Source of the DNA: UBA668 sp041918155
GTDB taxonomy: Bacteria; Actinomycetota; Acidimicrobiia; Acidimicrobiales; Ilumatobacteraceae
Assembly (NCBI GenBank): GCA_041918155.1
Contig: JAYRWH010000040.1
Coordinates: forward strand, 29,087-93,086
DNA length: 64,000 nt
Direction: 5' to 3'
The stretch's first letter is position 1. Every line of letters begins with the position of its first letter. Shown here piece after piece: positions 33,121 through 41,160 of the stretch. A program made the position numbers and the translations under genes. The notes below the pieces were generated by a model. That model did not search any database and was not told the DNA's origin. It was given only the letters and a program-made list of their open reading frames with translations.

Positions 33121-34468
33121 GGCGCCGGCCGAGGTCGCTGACCCACACATGGTGCGGGTCGACCGATTCGCGGACGTGCTTCCACTCATCCAAGCGCGGG
33201 TAACCGCGGCGCACCATCTCGGGCGTGGTGAGCGCGTCCTTTGCGAAGTAATGGCGGCCACCGGCCTCGATGACGAGGTTGTCGAGGCCGTGCAGCAGCT
33301 CGGACAGCCCACGGGCGTTGGCGGGCAGGTCGAGCGCCAGCGTCCAGCCCGGCGAGGGGAAGCTGAGCGGGGCCTGATTGCCCGGGCCGAAGCGCTTCAG
33401 CACGGCGAGGAAACTGGCCGCGCCGCTGTGCGAGATGCGCTCGATGACGGTGCGCATCGTCGCCTCCTCGCCGAAGGGAACGACGAACTGGTACTGCACG
33501 AAACCCTTCGCGCCGTAGAGGCGGTTCCACGAACCCACCATGTCGAGAGGGTGGAAGAACGAGGCGATCGAGGCCAGCTCGCCGATCTTCTTCACCGGGG
33601 CCTTGCGGAACCACACCTCGTTGAACGCCGCCACCGTCGCATGGTTCAGCACGCCCGACGGCGGCACCAGCGGGGGCACGGCAACGAGCTGGCGGGCGTC
33701 GTAGCGCAGCGGGTTGGCTGCTTCCTTCGGGCCGAGTTGGGCGAGCGTGGCGTGGTCGCCGCGGCCGAGCACACTGCGGCCGAGCGCGCTGCCCTTGGCC
33801 ACGAGATCGATCCAGGCGACGCTGTAGCGCACGTCGTCCTCGGGGCTGCTCATCTCCGCGAACAGCGCATCGAGGTCGGGGATCCGCATCGTGTCGACCG
33901 ACATCAGGCTGGTCTCGATCGGCAGCAAGCGGAACGTTGCGTCGAGGATCACGCCGGTAAGGCCCATCCCACCGATGGTCGCCCAGAACAGATCCGGCCG
34001 GTGCTCGGGGCCGACGACGACGGCCGAGCCATCGGCGAGCAGCAACGTCATGGAGAGCAGCTGGTTGCCGAACGATCCGTCGACATGGTGGTTCTTGCCG
34101 TGGATGTCGCTGCTGATCGCCCCGCCAATGGTGACGAACCGGGTACCGGGGGTGACGGGCACGAACCAGCCGCGGGGCACGAGTACGCGCAACAGGTCGT
34201 CGATGCTCACGCCGGCCGGGACCGTGACCGTGCCGCGGTCGCTGTCGATGACGGCCTGGTGGGCGGCGCCGAGCAGGCGCAGCACGAGGCCGCCGCCGTT
34301 CTGCGCGGCATCGCCGTAGCTGCGGCCCAGGCCGCGCACGAGCACACCACGCGGGCCCGCCTCCTTGAGCGCCGCCGCGACCTCATGGTTGGGCAGCTCG
34401 AGCACCTCGGCGACCGTGGAGTTGGTGCGCCCCCAGCCGGTCAGCGCACGACGAATGTTCATCACCAC
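33104..34468 (-). CDS. dprE1: Decaprenylphosphoryl-beta-D-ribose 2-oxidase, DprE1-like
   Basis: A 454-residue FAD-dependent oxidase that aligns by eye with M. tuberculosis DprE1 over nearly its full 461 residues. Conserved blocks are LTGWGRT, RGLGRSYGDAAQNGGG (Tyr51), DIHGKNHHVDGSFGN (His123), FWATIGGMGLTG, FFHPLDMVGSWNRLYG, FVQYQFVVPFG, GNQAPLSFPSPGW and AKDALTT (catalytic Lys410). It oxidises decaprenyl-phosphoryl-ribose at C2, the first half of the epimerisation to the arabinose donor. The residue equivalent to Cys387, the target of benzothiazinones, is Ala378 (GWTLALDLP against GWNICVDFP). GTG 34468 is 7 nt from a TAGGCT box and is preferred; ATG 34462 is the alternative. Confidence 0.9.
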   Translation of the reverse strand: MVMNIRRALTGWGRTNSTVAEVLELPNHEVAAALKEAGPRGVLVRGLGRSYGDAAQNGGGLVLRLLGAAHQAVIDSDRGTVTVPAGVSIDDLLRVLVPRGWFVPVTPGTRFVTIGGAISSDIHGKNHHVDGSFGNQLLSMTLLLADGSAVVVGPEHRPDLFWATIGGMGLTGVILDATFRLLPIETSLMSVDTMRIPDLDALFAEMSSPEDDVRYSVAWIDLVAKGSALGRSVLGRGDHATLAQLGPKEAANPLRYDARQLVAVPPLVPPSGVLNHATVAAFNEVWFRKAPVKKIGELASIASFFHPLDMVGSWNRLYGAKGFVQYQFVVPFGEEATMRTVIERISHSGAASFLAVLKRFGPGNQAPLSFPSPGWTLALDLPANARGLSELLHGLDNLVIEAGGRHYFAKDALTTPEMVRRGYPRLDEWKHVRESVDPHHVWVSDLGRRLKLID

Positions 34469-34475
34469 GCGGTCC

Positions 34476-34481
34476 AGCCTA
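34476..34481 (-). promoter_or_regulatory. -10 box for leaderless dprE1
   Basis: TAGGCT on the minus strand, preceded by GGG, 7 nt before the GTG at 34468. Shares its TA with the divergent box at 34480. Confidence 0.5.
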
Positions 34482-34485
34482 CCCT
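34480..34485 (+). promoter_or_regulatory. -10 box for leaderless MFS gene
   Basis: TACCCT, 8 nt before the GTG at 34494. It overlaps the dprE1 box on the other strand by two bases, so polymerase probably cannot occupy both at once. Confidence 0.48.
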
Positions 34486-34493
34486 GGGCGGTC

Positions 34494-35762
34494 GTGACGC
34501 CCGCTGACGCCGAAGCGCTCGCCTCGGCGCAAACGCTCCCCCGGCGAGACGTGGCCGAGGGCCGGGAGTTCATCGCCCTCGTGGTGGCGCTGATGGTCAC
34601 CACCTCGTTCGCGATCGACCTGATGCTGCCGGCGTTCCCCGACATGCGCCGCCAGTTCGGGATGGCCCCCGACAGCACGGCGGTCACCTGGACCGTCACG
34701 GCGTACTTCTACGGCATGGCGATCGGGCCCTGGCTGTACGGCCCGGCGAGCGACCGCTACGGGCGGCGCGGGCCGCTGTTCGTCGGCCTCAGCGTGTGCA
34801 TCGTCGCCGCGGCGCTCGCGGCGGTGGCGCCCACCTGGTGGCTGGTGGTGCTCGCCCGCTTCCTGTGGGGCCTCGGCGCCGGCGCTCCGCGCACCCTGTC
34901 GATGGCCGTCATCCGCGACCGCTACGACGGCAACGCGATGGCCCGGCTGATGTCGTTGATGATGGCGGTGTTCATGCTCGCCCCGGTCGTGGCGCCGCTG
35001 CTCGGCTCGGCCCTCATCGCCGTCTTCCCGTGGCAGGCCGTGTTCTGGTTCCCCGTGCTGGTCGCCGGGGTCACGATGGTGTGGATGCGGCGCCTGCCGG
35101 AAACACTGCCGCCCGAGCGTCGGCGACCGCTCAACTTCCGCTCCGTGCGGGCCGCGATCGGCGAGGTGCTGCACTGCCGCCAGACGATGTTCCTGACGCT
35201 CACCATGACCGTCACCACCGGCATCATCACCGCCTTCATCGCCGCCAGCCAGGTGATGATCGAGGACACGTTCGGCCACGGCAGCTGGTTCTCACCGTGC
35301 TTCGCCTCGATCGCGATCGTGATGGGCGTCAACTCGCTGCTCACCGCCCGCCGTGTGCACCGTTCGGGCGCAGAGCGGATCGTTCGTCGCAACGTCATCG
35401 GCGCGGTCATCGTCGCTTCCGCGCTCGTCGCGGTGGCGATGACCGGCGGCGGTCGGCCGAACTTCTGGCTGTTCCTGATCGTGTGGAGCGCGGCGATGGC
35501 GCTGGCGCAGAGCGTCAACCCCACGAGCAACGCGCTCGCGATGGCACCGCTCCCCCACATCGCCGGCACGACCTCCAGCGTCATCGCGACGATCACCGCC
35601 TCCGGTGGCGCGTTCCTCGGTGGCGTCGCGGCGAACTCCTTCGACGGCACGGTGCGCCCCTACGCGTTCCACTTCCTCGCCTACACCGTGCTCGCAGCGA
35701 TCACCGTGTTCGCCGCCTTGCACCGCAAGCGACCGGTGGCGGCGGTTGCCGAGGCGGTCTAG
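34494..35762 (+). CDS. MFS transporter, Bcr/CflA-like drug-efflux family
   Basis: A 422-residue protein with twelve predicted membrane segments. The first helix ends in FAIDLMLPAFPDMRRQFG, the Bcr/CflA hallmark (D-x-Y/M-L-P-A-x-P). The loop 2-3 motif is YGPASDRYGRRGPLFVGL, and ARFLWGLGAGAPRTLSMAVIRDRY replaces the usual RxxQGxGaaag. It would export a small molecule with proton exchange. The frame is open to 34365, but GTG 34494 follows a -10 box by 8 nt. Its stop overlaps the convergent methyltransferase gene by 4 nt. Divergence from dprE1 may mean common control rather than related function. Confidence 0.82.
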   Translation: MTPADAEALASAQTLPRRDVAEGREFIALVVALMVTTSFAIDLMLPAFPDMRRQFGMAPDSTAVTWTVTAYFYGMAIGPWLYGPASDRYGRRGPLFVGLSVCIVAAALAAVAPTWWLVVLARFLWGLGAGAPRTLSMAVIRDRYDGNAMARLMSLMMAVFMLAPVVAPLLGSALIAVFPWQAVFWFPVLVAGVTMVWMRRLPETLPPERRRPLNFRSVRAAIGEVLHCRQTMFLTLTMTVTTGIITAFIAASQVMIEDTFGHGSWFSPCFASIAIVMGVNSLLTARRVHRSGAERIVRRNVIGAVIVASALVAVAMTGGGRPNFWLFLIVWSAAMALAQSVNPTSNALAMAPLPHIAGTTSSVIATITASGGAFLGGVAANSFDGTVRPYAFHFLAYTVLAAITVFAALHRKRPVAAVAEAV

Positions 35763-36505
35763 TACGGCCACTCGGCCGGGCGGCCGGTCAGCCGCTCGAC
35801 CACACTGCCCAGCTTGGCGGCGATGAGCGCCTTGATCGTCAGGTTCTTCACGAACCACGGCAATTGCACCAGTTGACGCAGCGCATTCACCACCCGACTG
35901 CGACCGGTCGGGTCGAGGTCGGCCCGGTACTCAGTGAGCGACCGCGAACGGCCGACGTAGCGGAAGCGGCCGCCGGGCACGAGCTCGCGCAGGATCGCCA
36001 GCGTCACCCCCACCGAGGAGAACGAGTCGTGGATCAGCATGGTGCCACCGGGCACGACCCGCACACCCCAGTCGCGGATGTCGGCCCGGGCCGGCGAGTA
36101 GCGGTGCGCACCCTCGATGTAGAGCACGTCGATACCACCCACCACCTCGCTGTGGGCGGCGTCGGAGAACGAACGCACATGGCGCACGCGCTCGGTCACA
36201 CCGGCAGCGGCAAGGTTGGCGTTGAACACCACATGGTCCTCGCTCGCCTCGGCCGCGAAGCCCTCGATCTCCTGCGGGCCACGGTCGTTCCCCGCGTGCG
36301 GGTCGATCGCCACCACGGCCACGCCCTCGGGCGCGGCACCGGCGAGCACGATCGTGCTGCGGCCACGGAAGCTGCCGATCTCGACGATCTGCTCCCCCGC
36401 CCGAGTGCCGATGGCGGCCGCGTACAGGCGCTCGGCCTGGTCGGGGCTCATCCACCCGTCGACGTCGCGCACCGCGGCCAACAGTTCGGGCAACGAGCTA
36501 CCCAT
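35759..36505 (-). CDS. Class I SAM-dependent methyltransferase
   Basis: A 248-residue protein. The SAM-binding glycine motif is IVEIGSFRGRSTIVLA at about residues 40-55, followed by VVAIDPHAG and IDVLYIEGAHRYSPARADI, the layout of the Methyltransf_24-type O-methyltransferases (I-E-G-A-H where most have I-D-G-D/A-H). The final 40 residues are basic and hydrophobic (FVKNLTIKALIAAKLG), possibly membrane-associating. The start at 36505 overlaps the stop of the UbiA gene by one base (TGATG), so it is the last gene of the tyrA-aroA-HAD-ubiA operon. Substrate unknown; a sugar or polyprenyl-linked glycan is plausible from context only. Confidence 0.75.
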   Translation of the reverse strand: MGSSLPELLAAVRDVDGWMSPDQAERLYAAAIGTRAGEQIVEIGSFRGRSTIVLAGAAPEGVAVVAIDPHAGNDRGPQEIEGFAAEASEDHVVFNANLAAAGVTERVRHVRSFSDAAHSEVVGGIDVLYIEGAHRYSPARADIRDWGVRVVPGGTMLIHDSFSSVGVTLAILRELVPGGRFRYVGRSRSLTEYRADLDPTGRSRVVNALRQLVQLPWFVKNLTIKALIAAKLGSVVERLTGRPAEWPY

Positions 36506-37368
36506 CAGACGTACACACCGAGTGCGAAGACCACGACCCACACGACGCCCATCGCCTGCAGCCAGCGGTCGGCCATGAACACTTCCTCGGGCGCGGAACC
36601 GTGGCCCTGCTCGACCACCAATGTGTAGCGCAGCAGGGCGATGAGCATCGGCACGATCGACAGTTCGTAGAACGGCCACGAGCTACCCGACACTTCGCGG
36701 GCCTCGAAGGCCCACATGCAGTACATCACGATGGTGCCGCCGATGCTGACGTTCAACACGGTGCGCAGGAAGTCGAGCGTGTACTCGTCGAGCGTGGCCC
36801 GCGTGCGGGCCCCGTCACCCATCTCACGCAGCTCCGCATAGCGCTTGCCGGTGACGATGAACAGCGAGCCGAACGAGGTGCACAGCAGGAACCAGGTGCT
36901 CATCCGCACGTCAGTGGCCTCGGCGCCGCCGATCGCACGCAGCACGAACCCGCTCGCCACGGCAATGAGGTCGATCACCGCGACATGCTTCAACAGGGTG
37001 CTGTAAAGCGTGGTCTGGACGACATAACCGGCGACGACCGCTCCGAGCCGCCAGTCGACCGCAAACCCGAGCCCGATGCCACCGAGGAGCAGCAACGTGC
37101 CGACGACGCGAGCGACACCCATCGGCACCGCGCCGGCGGCGATCGGCCGATTGCACTTCTTCGGGTGGCGGCGGTCGGCCTCCACATCGTGGATGTCGTT
37201 CCAGTAGTACGTGCCGCTGCTCACCATGCAGAACGCGACGAACGCGGTCAGCGTGGGACGCAGGTACACCCAGTCGTTCAGCACGCCCGCGGCGCCGGGC
37301 GCGGCAAATACGAGCACGTTCTTGGCCCACTGCTTGGGGCGGGCCTCTTTCAGCAGGCCGCGGATCAC
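36505..37368 (-). CDS. UbiA-family prenyltransferase, decaprenyl-phosphate phosphoribosyltransferase-like (DPPR synthase)
   Basis: A 287-residue protein with about eight to nine membrane segments. The start EARPKQWAKNVLVFAAP is the signature of the Rv3806c/DPPR synthase branch of UbiA. The first Asp motif is YYWNDIHDVEADRRHPKK (N57, D58, D61, D65), and the second region is LYSTLLKHVAVIDLI (Y121, K126, D132). It would join phosphoribosyl pyrophosphate to decaprenyl phosphate at the inner membrane face, the first committed step to the arabinose donor made by DprE1/DprE2. GTG 37368 overlaps the phosphatase gene as GTGA. Confidence 0.85.
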   Translation of the reverse strand: MIRGLLKEARPKQWAKNVLVFAAPGAAGVLNDWVYLRPTLTAFVAFCMVSSGTYYWNDIHDVEADRRHPKKCNRPIAAGAVPMGVARVVGTLLLLGGIGLGFAVDWRLGAVVAGYVVQTTLYSTLLKHVAVIDLIAVASGFVLRAIGGAEATDVRMSTWFLLCTSFGSLFIVTGKRYAELREMGDGARTRATLDEYTLDFLRTVLNVSIGGTIVMYCMWAFEAREVSGSSWPFYELSIVPMLIALLRYTLVVEQGHGSAPEEVFMADRWLQAMGVVWVVVFALGVYV

Positions 37369-38021
37369 GACTCGAACCCCGCGGGCACGGCGCTGACCGT
37401 GAGGCCCTTCACCAGCAAGGGGTGGTCGGCGCGGGCGAGCAACTCGCGATCGCCATCGCTGTCACCGTAAGCCCACACGGTCGCGTTCTCCAATCGCCTG
37501 GCCGTCAGCCAGGCATCGAGCCGGCGCACCTTTTCGGCACGGCGGCAGTTGGCCCCGTCGAGCCCGTCGGCGAAATGGTCGCCCTCGCGGCGCGGCTCCG
37601 CGCACAACACGTCGTCGACGCCCAAGCGGCGGCCGAGTGGGCGCAGGTACGGGCCGAGCGAAGCCGACACGAGCACGATGCGGTGGCCGGCGCGCTGGTG
37701 CCAGCGCAGGCGCTCGACCGTGTCCGCGCGCAGCCAGCCCGCCTCCACCTGCTCGGCGAACTGCTCCCCGAGTGCTTCCACCTGCTGCACCTTGCGGCCA
37801 CGCAACACCCCGCCGACGACGAGCTCCTTGAAGCGGTCGCGGTCGCCGTGCACCGCCGCGCCGGCGGAGGCGACGGGCTTGCGCAGCAACGACGAGGCCA
37901 CGCTGTGCCAGCCGCCGACGCGCACGAGGAACGGCCGCACACAGTCGCGCACGGTGAGCGTGCCGTCGACGTCGAACGCAGCAACGACCTCCTGCGCCGG
38001 CTCCTGCACTCCCTCGCTCAT
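37365..38021 (-). CDS. HAD-superfamily (subfamily IB) phosphatase
   Basis: A 218-residue SerB-like phosphatase: motif I AAFDVDGTLTVRD, motif II VLVSASLGPYL, motif III Lys and motif IV YGDSDGDRELLARAD are complete. The fold would be soluble. It sits between aroA (ATGA overlap) and the UbiA gene (GTGA overlap). The DPA pathway needs a phosphatase to convert decaprenyl-phosphoryl-5-phosphoribose to decaprenyl-phosphoryl-ribose, and in mycobacteria a PAP2-type protein is proposed. A HAD enzyme directly before UbiA is a candidate for that step here; this is inference. The frame extends to 38255, but the region before 38021 is antisense-like shadow within aroA. Confidence 0.8.
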   Translation of the reverse strand: MSEGVQEPAQEVVAAFDVDGTLTVRDCVRPFLVRVGGWHSVASSLLRKPVASAGAAVHGDRDRFKELVVGGVLRGRKVQQVEALGEQFAEQVEAGWLRADTVERLRWHQRAGHRIVLVSASLGPYLRPLGRRLGVDDVLCAEPRREGDHFADGLDGANCRRAEKVRRLDAWLTARRLENATVWAYGDSDGDRELLARADHPLLVKGLTVSAVPAGFES

Positions 38022-39295
38022 CGCAACCCCTCGATCATCGCCCAGAAGTCTGGCCAACTCTTGCTCACCACATCGGGATTCTCGACATCGATGCCCTCCG
38101 TACCCTCCGCACCGAGGCCAACGAGCGCGAACGCCATCGCCAAGCGGTGGTCGTGGTGGGTGCCCAGGCGCGCCGCGTGTGGCCGGCTCGGCCGCACGAC
38201 GAGGCCGTCGGCGTCGTCGCTCGCGTCGACACCGGCGGCGCGCAACTCGGCGCACAGGTCGCCGAGGCGATCGCTCTCCTTCCCGCGGATGAACCCGACC
38301 CCGCGGATCGTGACCGGCGAGTCGGCGTACACCGCGACGGCGGCGAGCGTGGGCACGAGGTCGGACATGTCGACCATGTCGATGTCGATACCATGCAGCG
38401 GGCCGCTGCGGGTGACGGTTGTTCCGCCGTCGTCCTGTTCCACGGTGCAGCCCATCTCGGCGAGCACATGGCAGAACGCCGCGTCGCCCTGTACGGAGGC
38501 GGACGTGAGGCCAGGAACCTCGACCCGGCCGCCGCAGATCGCGGCCGCGGCGAGGGGATATGAGGCCGAGCTGGCGTCCGGTTCGACCTCGTAGGTGGTC
38601 GCCCGGTAGCGGCCCGCGGGCACGGTGATCGCGGACTCGCCGACCTCCACCCCATCAATGCCGAACGCGGCCATCACCGCAGCGGTCATCAGCACGTACG
38701 GGCGCGAGACGAGCGGGGTGGTGAGCACGAGCTTCAGACCACAGGGTAGGTACGGCGCGATGAGCATCAGTGCGGTGATGTACTGGCTGCTGACGTCGCC
38801 GCGCAGTGCCACCTCGCCCGCGGCGGAACGCGCCGGGCCGTGCACCGTCACCGGCAGGTGGCCGGGCGTCTCCGCCGGCACGACACCCACGCCGAGCGCG
38901 GCGAGCGCGTCGTGCAGCGGGGCCATCGGGCGGCGGCGCAGCGGCGGCTCACCGTCGATCGTGTATGGGCCCGGGCCGAGCGCGGCCACCGCGGTGATGA
39001 ACCGCGAGGTGGTGCCCGCCAACCGCGTGTGCAGTGTCAGCGGCCCGGCTAGGAAGCGGCCGATGCCGCCGTCGATCAACACCGTGGCGCCGGCCCGTTC
39101 GAGCCCCAGGCCGAGCGCGCGCAGGCATTCGAGCATCGCTTCGGTGTCGTCGCCATCGGGCATGCAGGTGAGCACCGACTCGCCCTGCGCGAGTGCGGCG
39201 CACACGAGCGCGCGGTTGGCGACGCTCTTGGAGCCGGGCACCTCCACCACGGCGTCGAGCGGTGCGCCCAGCGGGGCGACTCGGTACACGGCCAT
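38018..39295 (-). CDS. aroA: 3-phosphoshikimate 1-carboxyvinyltransferase (EPSP synthase)
   Basis: A 425-residue enzyme of the shikimate pathway joining phosphoenolpyruvate to shikimate-3-phosphate. It has VPGSKSVANRALVCAAL at the start, RLAGTTSRFITAVAALG (the PEP/glyphosate loop, in the actinobacterial LAGTxxRF form), RGDVSSQYITALML, GFIRGKESDR and GTHHDHRLAMAFALVGL. The open frame runs to 40174 through the tyrA region, but the ATG at 39295, two bases after the tyrA stop, gives the standard N-terminus. Translationally linked to tyrA upstream and the HAD gene downstream. Confidence 0.95.
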   Translation of the reverse strand: MAVYRVAPLGAPLDAVVEVPGSKSVANRALVCAALAQGESVLTCMPDGDDTEAMLECLRALGLGLERAGATVLIDGGIGRFLAGPLTLHTRLAGTTSRFITAVAALGPGPYTIDGEPPLRRRPMAPLHDALAALGVGVVPAETPGHLPVTVHGPARSAAGEVALRGDVSSQYITALMLIAPYLPCGLKLVLTTPLVSRPYVLMTAAVMAAFGIDGVEVGESAITVPAGRYRATTYEVEPDASSASYPLAAAAICGGRVEVPGLTSASVQGDAAFCHVLAEMGCTVEQDDGGTTVTRSGPLHGIDIDMVDMSDLVPTLAAVAVYADSPVTIRGVGFIRGKESDRLGDLCAELRAAGVDASDDADGLVVRPSRPHAARLGTHHDHRLAMAFALVGLGAEGTEGIDVENPDVVSKSWPDFWAMIEGLR

Positions 39296-39297
39296 GA

Positions 39298-40362
39298 TCA
39301 GGCCAGCCGCTGCACTGCGGGGCGGTAGCCGCGGGCGAGCAGGCCGCCGCGGTACATCTCGGCCGCGTGCGCGTCGACGAGCACGACGGCGACACCGCGG
39401 TTGCCCTCGGCGCTGTGCACGACTTCGAAGCTGTCGATGTTGACGCCCAGCTCGGCGGCGAGCGTGAAGATCTCGGCCGCGCTGCCCGGTCGGTCGGGGA
39501 TCGGGATGCGCACCTCGGCCAGCTCGCTGGGCTGGTTGACGCGGCTGGGCAGGTTGGAGCGGGCCTCGCGGGCCTTGGTGAGGCGGCGCTGCAGTTCGGG
39601 CCGGTCGTCGGTGGCCACCACGCCGCGCATCACCGCGAGCCCGTCGATCAGGCCGTCGAGCGCGGAGAGGATGGCCGTGCGGTTCTCGGCGCAGATGTCG
39701 AGCCAGATCGCGGGGTGGCCGCTGGCGATGCGCGTCATGTCGCGGAAGCCGCCGGCGGCGAGGCGCAGCAGTGCGGCGTGTTCCTCCGCACGATCGGACG
39801 CGAGCCCCATCAGGGTCGCCGCGGTGAGGTGGGGCACATGGCTGATGACGGCCACCACCTGGTCGTGGCGATCGGCCGGCAGGGCGACGACGTCGGCGCC
39901 GAGATCGGCGACGATCGCGGCGACCGCGGAGAACGTGCTGTCGGCGGTGGTGGCCGACGGGGTGAGCACCCACACGGCGCCCTCGAACATGCTGCCGTCG
40001 GCGCCGTCGAGGCCCTCCAGCTCGCTGCCGGCCATCGGGTGGCCACCCACGAAGCGCGGGTCGGGAACGGCCGCGGCGAGGCTGCCCTTCACACTGCCGA
40101 CATCGGTGACCAGGCCCTTCGTCGCCGCCAGCGCTCGCTGCACCTGGTCGGCGAGGGTGAGCACCGGGGTGCACACGAACGTGACCTCGGCGTCAGCGTC
40201 GAGTCCGGTGCTGTGCAGGATGCCCATCGACAGCGCCCGCTGGACCCGGGCATCGTCGTGGTCGTCTCCGCTGACGTGCCAGCCGCGCTCGGTGAGGGCA
40301 CGCGCGATGGAACCGCCGATGAGACCGAGACCGGTGACGTTCGCTCGACGAGCCGTTGACAC
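39298..40362 (-). CDS. tyrA: Prephenate dehydrogenase with ACT domain
   Basis: A 354-residue enzyme converting prephenate to 4-hydroxyphenylpyruvate for tyrosine. The NAD(P) site is VTGLGLIGGSIARAL at about residues 9-23; GGHPMAGSE and ISHVPHLTA are the prephenate dehydrogenase motifs with the catalytic His residues. A C-terminal ACT domain (about 285-354, IPIPDRPGSAAEIFTLAAEL) suggests allosteric control by an amino acid. GTG 40362 lies 8 nt from a TACGCT box, indicating a leaderless operon head. Following genes aroA, HAD, ubiA and methyltransferase are all overlapped or abutting. Confidence 0.94.
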   Translation of the reverse strand: MSTARRANVTGLGLIGGSIARALTERGWHVSGDDHDDARVQRALSMGILHSTGLDADAEVTFVCTPVLTLADQVQRALAATKGLVTDVGSVKGSLAAAVPDPRFVGGHPMAGSELEGLDGADGSMFEGAVWVLTPSATTADSTFSAVAAIVADLGADVVALPADRHDQVVAVISHVPHLTAATLMGLASDRAEEHAALLRLAAGGFRDMTRIASGHPAIWLDICAENRTAILSALDGLIDGLAVMRGVVATDDRPELQRRLTKAREARSNLPSRVNQPSELAEVRIPIPDRPGSAAEIFTLAAELGVNIDSFEVVHSAEGNRGVAVVLVDAHAAEMYRGGLLARGYRPAVQRLA

Positions 40363-40368
40363 GGCGGA

Positions 40369-41160
40369 TCAGCGTACCGGCCGGGTGCTGCCGGAGGCCG
40401 CCTCGACCAGTGAGCGCACTTCAGCGAGGGTGAGTTCGCGCCACTCCCCCGGTGCCAGGGTTGCGTCGCGAAGGGGACCAATGCGCACCCGAATCAAGCG
40501 CGTCACGGGGTGTCCGACGGCCTCGCACATGCGGCGCACCTGACGGTTGCGCCCCTCGTGGATCGTGATCCGCAGCACGCCCGGGCTCGGCTGGCTCACC
40601 TTGGCCGGGGCCGTCATCCCGTCCTCGAGCTCCACGCCGTCACGAAGGCGGCGCACGGCACCCCCGCCGGGGTGGCCCTCCACCTCCGCGAGGTACTCCT
40701 TGTCCACCCCATGGCTGGGGTGGGCCAGGCGATGGGCGAGGTCGCCGTCATTGGTGAGCAGCAACAGCCCCTCGGTGCCCTGGTCGAGCCGGCCCACCGG
40801 GTAGACGCGAGGGTCATCGGGCACGAGCTGCACCACTGTCGGGCGACCCTGCGGGTCGTGGGCGGTGGTGACGACACCCTCGGGCTTGTTGAGCAGGTAG
40901 TACACGAGGCCGGGGCGCACCCCGATCGGCACACCATCCACCTCCACCACGTCGTGGTCGGCATCCACGCGGCGGCCGAGCACGGCCACGTCACCGTTCA
41001 CCGTCACCCGCCCCTCGCTGATCATGTCCTCGCACACCCGCCTACTGCCCCACCCGCGGACCGCGAGCACCTTCTGCAGGCGCTCACCCTGGGGCATCGC
41101 CGCCGACTGCGCGGCAAGCTGCTCCCACAGCGGGGGCTCGGGCACGCGCCGCTCAGGCAC
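40369..41160 (-). CDS. rluB: Pseudouridine synthase, RluB/RsuA family
   Basis: A 263-residue enzyme that isomerises a uridine in large-subunit rRNA. An S4 RNA-binding domain (ERLQKVLAVRGWGSRRVCEDMI, about residues 24-85) precedes the catalytic domain with VYPVGRLDQGTEGLLLLTNDG holding the catalytic Asp, and the C-terminal HEGRNRQVRRMCEAVGHPV. The start is ambiguous: GTG 41160 overlaps the scpB stop by 8 nt and is chosen, with GTG 41145 or ATG 41097 as alternatives. It follows scpA-scpB as in many actinobacteria. Confidence 0.9.
   Translation of the reverse strand: MPERRVPEPPLWEQLAAQSAAMPQGERLQKVLAVRGWGSRRVCEDMISEGRVTVNGDVAVLGRRVDADHDVVEVDGVPIGVRPGLVYYLLNKPEGVVTTAHDPQGRPTVVQLVPDDPRVYPVGRLDQGTEGLLLLTNDGDLAHRLAHPSHGVDKEYLAEVEGHPGGGAVRRLRDGVELEDGMTAPAKVSQPSPGVLRITIHEGRNRQVRRMCEAVGHPVTRLIRVRIGPLRDATLAPGEWRELTLAEVRSLVEAASGSTRPVR
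40371..40376 (-). promoter_or_regulatory. -10 box for leaderless tyrA operon
   Basis: TACGCT on the minus strand, preceded by CCGG, 8 nt before the GTG at 40362. It lies inside the last codons of rluB. Confidence 0.5.

Noticed and set aside
39296..40174. N-terminal extension of AroA into tyrA
   Set aside because: Arg/Pro/Gly-rich shadow of tyrA; AroA starts canonically at 39295.
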